From Robiginitomaculum sp. (lineage in GTDB: Bacteria > Pseudomonadota > Alphaproteobacteria > Caulobacterales > Maricaulaceae), in NCBI GenBank assembly GCA_016765135.1, contig JAESQN010000033.1, forward strand, positions 1 through 64,000: 64,000 nt of DNA, given 5' to 3'. This document shows, in pieces, positions 62,446-64,000 of this stretch (its first letter is position 1; every line of letters starts with the position of its first letter). Below the pieces are notes generated by a model that was not told the DNA's origin, made no database searches, and saw nothing but the letters and a program-made list of their open reading frames with translations. Made by a program: the position numbers and the translations under genes.

Positions 62446-63054
62446 TCACTCCGCCCCCTCTTCAGTCTTTTCTTGAGACTTAGTGTATTTGGCCCCTTCC
62501 CACGGAGACATGAAATCAAAGTCCCGGAATTCTTGGGGCAGATTTACCGCTTCGTATATTACCGATTTGCGTTCTTCGTCGTAGCGGACTTCTACGAAAC
62601 CTGTCAGGGGGAAATCTTTGCGTAGGGGGTGGCCTTCGAAACCGTAATCCGTGAGTAGCCTGCGTAAATCCGGGTGTTCGTCGAAAGCTATGCCGTACAT
62701 ATCAAAAGCTTCGCGCTCGAACCAGTTGGCCGCCGGGTACACGCCGATCATAGTGTGGACGGGGGTGTCTGCGCCGGTGGTGACTTTGACGCGGATACGG
62801 TGGTTGAGCTGCATGGATAGCAAATGATAGACGACCTCGAAACGGCGCTCGCGACCCGGATAATCGACGCCGCAAATGTCGATGAGTGTGGTGAATTTAC
62901 ACACCGCATCATCCCGCAAAAACGTGATGGTATCAACAATATCCTCGCGCCGCGCATCCAGGGTCAATTCGCCGTTTGTGATGCTCGCGCCATTGAGCGA
63001 ACTATCCAGTGCGCTTAGGATATGGTCTTTGAGATTTTCAAGATCATTGCTCAT
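62446..63054 (-). CDS. nuoC: NADH-quinone oxidoreductase subunit C
   Basis: 202 residues, the 30-kDa type subunit. Motifs: TTLIDICGVDYPGRERRFEV, YHLLSMQLNHRIRVKVTTGA, ANWFEREAFDMYGIAFDEHP and DLRRLLTDYGFEGHPLRKDF (family signature), with PLTGFVEVRYDEE. It lies two bases after nuoB. Standard length. Confidence 0.96.
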   Translation of the reverse strand: MSNDLENLKDHILSALDSSLNGASITNGELTLDARREDIVDTITFLRDDAVCKFTTLIDICGVDYPGRERRFEVVYHLLSMQLNHRIRVKVTTGADTPVHTMIGVYPAANWFEREAFDMYGIAFDEHPDLRRLLTDYGFEGHPLRKDFPLTGFVEVRYDEERKSVIYEAVNLPQEFRDFDFMSPWEGAKYTKSQEKTEEGAE

Positions 63055-63056
63055 AT

Positions 63057-63599
63057 TTAGCGCTCAATATTACCTTCGCGGTGAATTTTCTTCTGGAGTT
63101 GCAAAATCCCGTAGACCAAGGCCTCGGCGGTTGGCGGACAGCCGGGCACATATATATCCACCGGGACAATCCGGTCACAACCGCGCACCACGGCGTAGGA
63201 ATAATGATAATAGCCGCCGCCGTTGGCGCATGACCCCATAGAGATCACATAACGCGGGAACGGCATTTGGTCATAAACCTTGCGCAGAGCCGGTGCCATT
63301 TTATTGGTCAAGGTTCCCGCCACAATCATCACATCACTTTGGCGGGGTGAACCTCTGGGCGCAAACCCGAACCGCTCCACATCATAACGCGGCATGGCAG
63401 ACTGCATCATTTCGACCGCGCAACAGGCCAGCCCAAATGTCATCCACATGAGAGAACCAGACCTGGCCCAGGTGATTAGACTATCCGCCGGAGCCACCAA
63501 AAAACCTTTGTCGGCCAGCTGATCCGACAGCCCGTCGTAAAACGGGTCGTGCTTGGTCGGGTCGTATGTGGGTGTTTCGTTTACAATTATTTGTGACAT
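63057..63599 (-). CDS. nuoB: NADH-quinone oxidoreductase subunit B
   Basis: 180 residues from the ATG at 63599; the frame extends to 63686 inside nuoA but that part overlaps nuoA. Cluster N2 ligands: [12 protein letters not shown], then [20 protein letters not shown] and [20 protein letters not shown]. It binds the terminal Fe-S cluster next to the quinone site. It lies 28 bases after nuoA. Confidence 0.97.
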   Translation of the reverse strand: MSQIIVNETPTYDPTKHDPFYDGLSDQLADKGFLVAPADSLITWARSGSLMWMTFGLACCAVEMMQSAMPRYDVERFGFAPRGSPRQSDVMIVAGTLTNKMAPALRKVYDQMPFPRYVISMGSCANGGGYYHYSYAVVRGCDRIVPVDIYVPGCPPTAEALVYGILQLQKKIHREGNIER

Positions 63600-63627
63600 A
63601 TATAACCCCCGTGATAATCCTTTCGGA

Positions 63628-63981
63628 TTACTCCCAGTCCAGGGCTCCCTTCTTCCAAGCATAAGCCAGGCCAACGGCCAGCTCAAACAGGAATATCATG
63701 ACAACAGCCCAGCCATACACCCCGATTTTGTCAATTGACACGGCCCACGGAAACAAAAACGCCACTTCGATGTCAAAGATAATGAACAATATAGCCACCA
63801 GATAAAACCGCACATCAAATTTCATGCGCGAATCGTCAAAGGCATTAAACCCGCATTCATAGGTCGAGATTTTTTCCGCGTCTGGGCTGGACGGTGCAAA
63901 TATCTTGGCCATGACCAAAAACGCCAGAGAAATGACGAGGCCAATAGCGAAGAGCATGACCACGGGTAGGTATTCGAGCAA
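63628..63981 (-). CDS. nuoA: NADH-quinone oxidoreductase subunit A
   Basis: 117 residues, three membrane helices. [20 protein letters not shown], then the loop [20 protein letters not shown] with the conserved Cys and Asp/Glu residues, and [20 protein letters not shown]. First gene of the nuo operon on the minus strand. The operon promoter lies at or beyond the right window edge, since only 19 bases remain upstream. Confidence 0.96.
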   Translation of the reverse strand: MLEYLPVVMLFAIGLVISLAFLVMAKIFAPSSPDAEKISTYECGFNAFDDSRMKFDVRFYLVAILFIIFDIEVAFLFPWAVSIDKIGVYGWAVVMIFLFELAVGLAYAWKKGALDWE

Positions 63982-64000
63982 AAAGGCTGCCTGAACGCTA

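Noticed and set aside
1-64000. CRISPR array or defence cluster
   Set aside because: No regularly spaced direct repeats or Cas-like proteins were seen; the repeats found are palindromes, IS ends and short tandem units.

Overview
The window reads as one contig of an alphaproteobacterium. The right half carries a complete complex I operon in the order nuoABCDEFGHIJKLMN, followed on the same strand by birA, coaX, rnj, a methylmalonyl-CoA epimerase gene, a DUF1467 gene, proS and lolC/lolD. That chain is typical of Caulobacterales and Hyphomonadaceae-like bacteria. The family-level placement is inference from gene order; no marker gene was compared.

Region 1 (1 to about 16.36 kb) is the right part of an integrative and conjugative element. 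It starts inside a hipA toxin gene with its hipB partner and four operator-like palindromes. A Trb-type type IV secretion operon follows (traG, a CopG-like gene, trbB C D E J L F G I, DUF2274), then DUF736 and AlpA-like genes, a ParDE-like toxin-antitoxin pair, an unknown gene and a P4-type tyrosine integrase. The 3' end of a tRNA-Arg(CCG) just outside the integrase is the probable attachment-site copy. traG carries a one-base frameshift and no relaxase is visible, so the element may no longer transfer itself.

Region 2 (about 16.4 to 23.2 kb) is a scar of older mobile DNA. It holds a probably frameshifted unknown gene, an M15-like gene, a second hipBA pair, an orphan AbiEi-like antitoxin and a second DUF736 gene. 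A lipoprotein gene lies between two outward-truncated IS3-family copies whose facing 36-bp terminal repeats are perfect. The C-terminal part of a large serine recombinase reads into the complement of an intact tRNA-Leu(UAG).

Region 3 (23.4 to 28.5 kb) is ordinary chromosome: class II DAHP synthase, HU, an NADP-dependent oxidoreductase, a Gfo/Idh/MocA oxidoreductase and a serine hydrolase.

Region 4 (28.6 to 40.0 kb) is a metal-handling island. Two related Met/Lys-rich exported proteins and a Cys-rich exported protein precede a Cus-like CBA efflux pump whose adaptor carries a CusF-like copper domain. Converging on it is a cnrYXH-like signalling operon (membrane anti-sigma, periplasmic metal sensor, ECF sigma factor) with a cytochrome c lipoprotein gene, followed by SnoaL-like, DUF2231-type and DUF411 genes. 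With a GTG start, the sensor has His42, His46, Glu63, His119 and Met123, the same residues at the same numbers as the metal ligands of CnrX from Cupriavidus metallidurans. A nickel/cobalt-type sensor beside a copper/silver-type pump is the most interesting system in the window.

Region 5 (40.1 to 64 kb) is the housekeeping block on the minus strand. Its oddities are an unknown AT-rich gene translationally coupled between nuoF and nuoG, and long palindromic repeats between nuoF and nuoE and between nuoD and nuoC.
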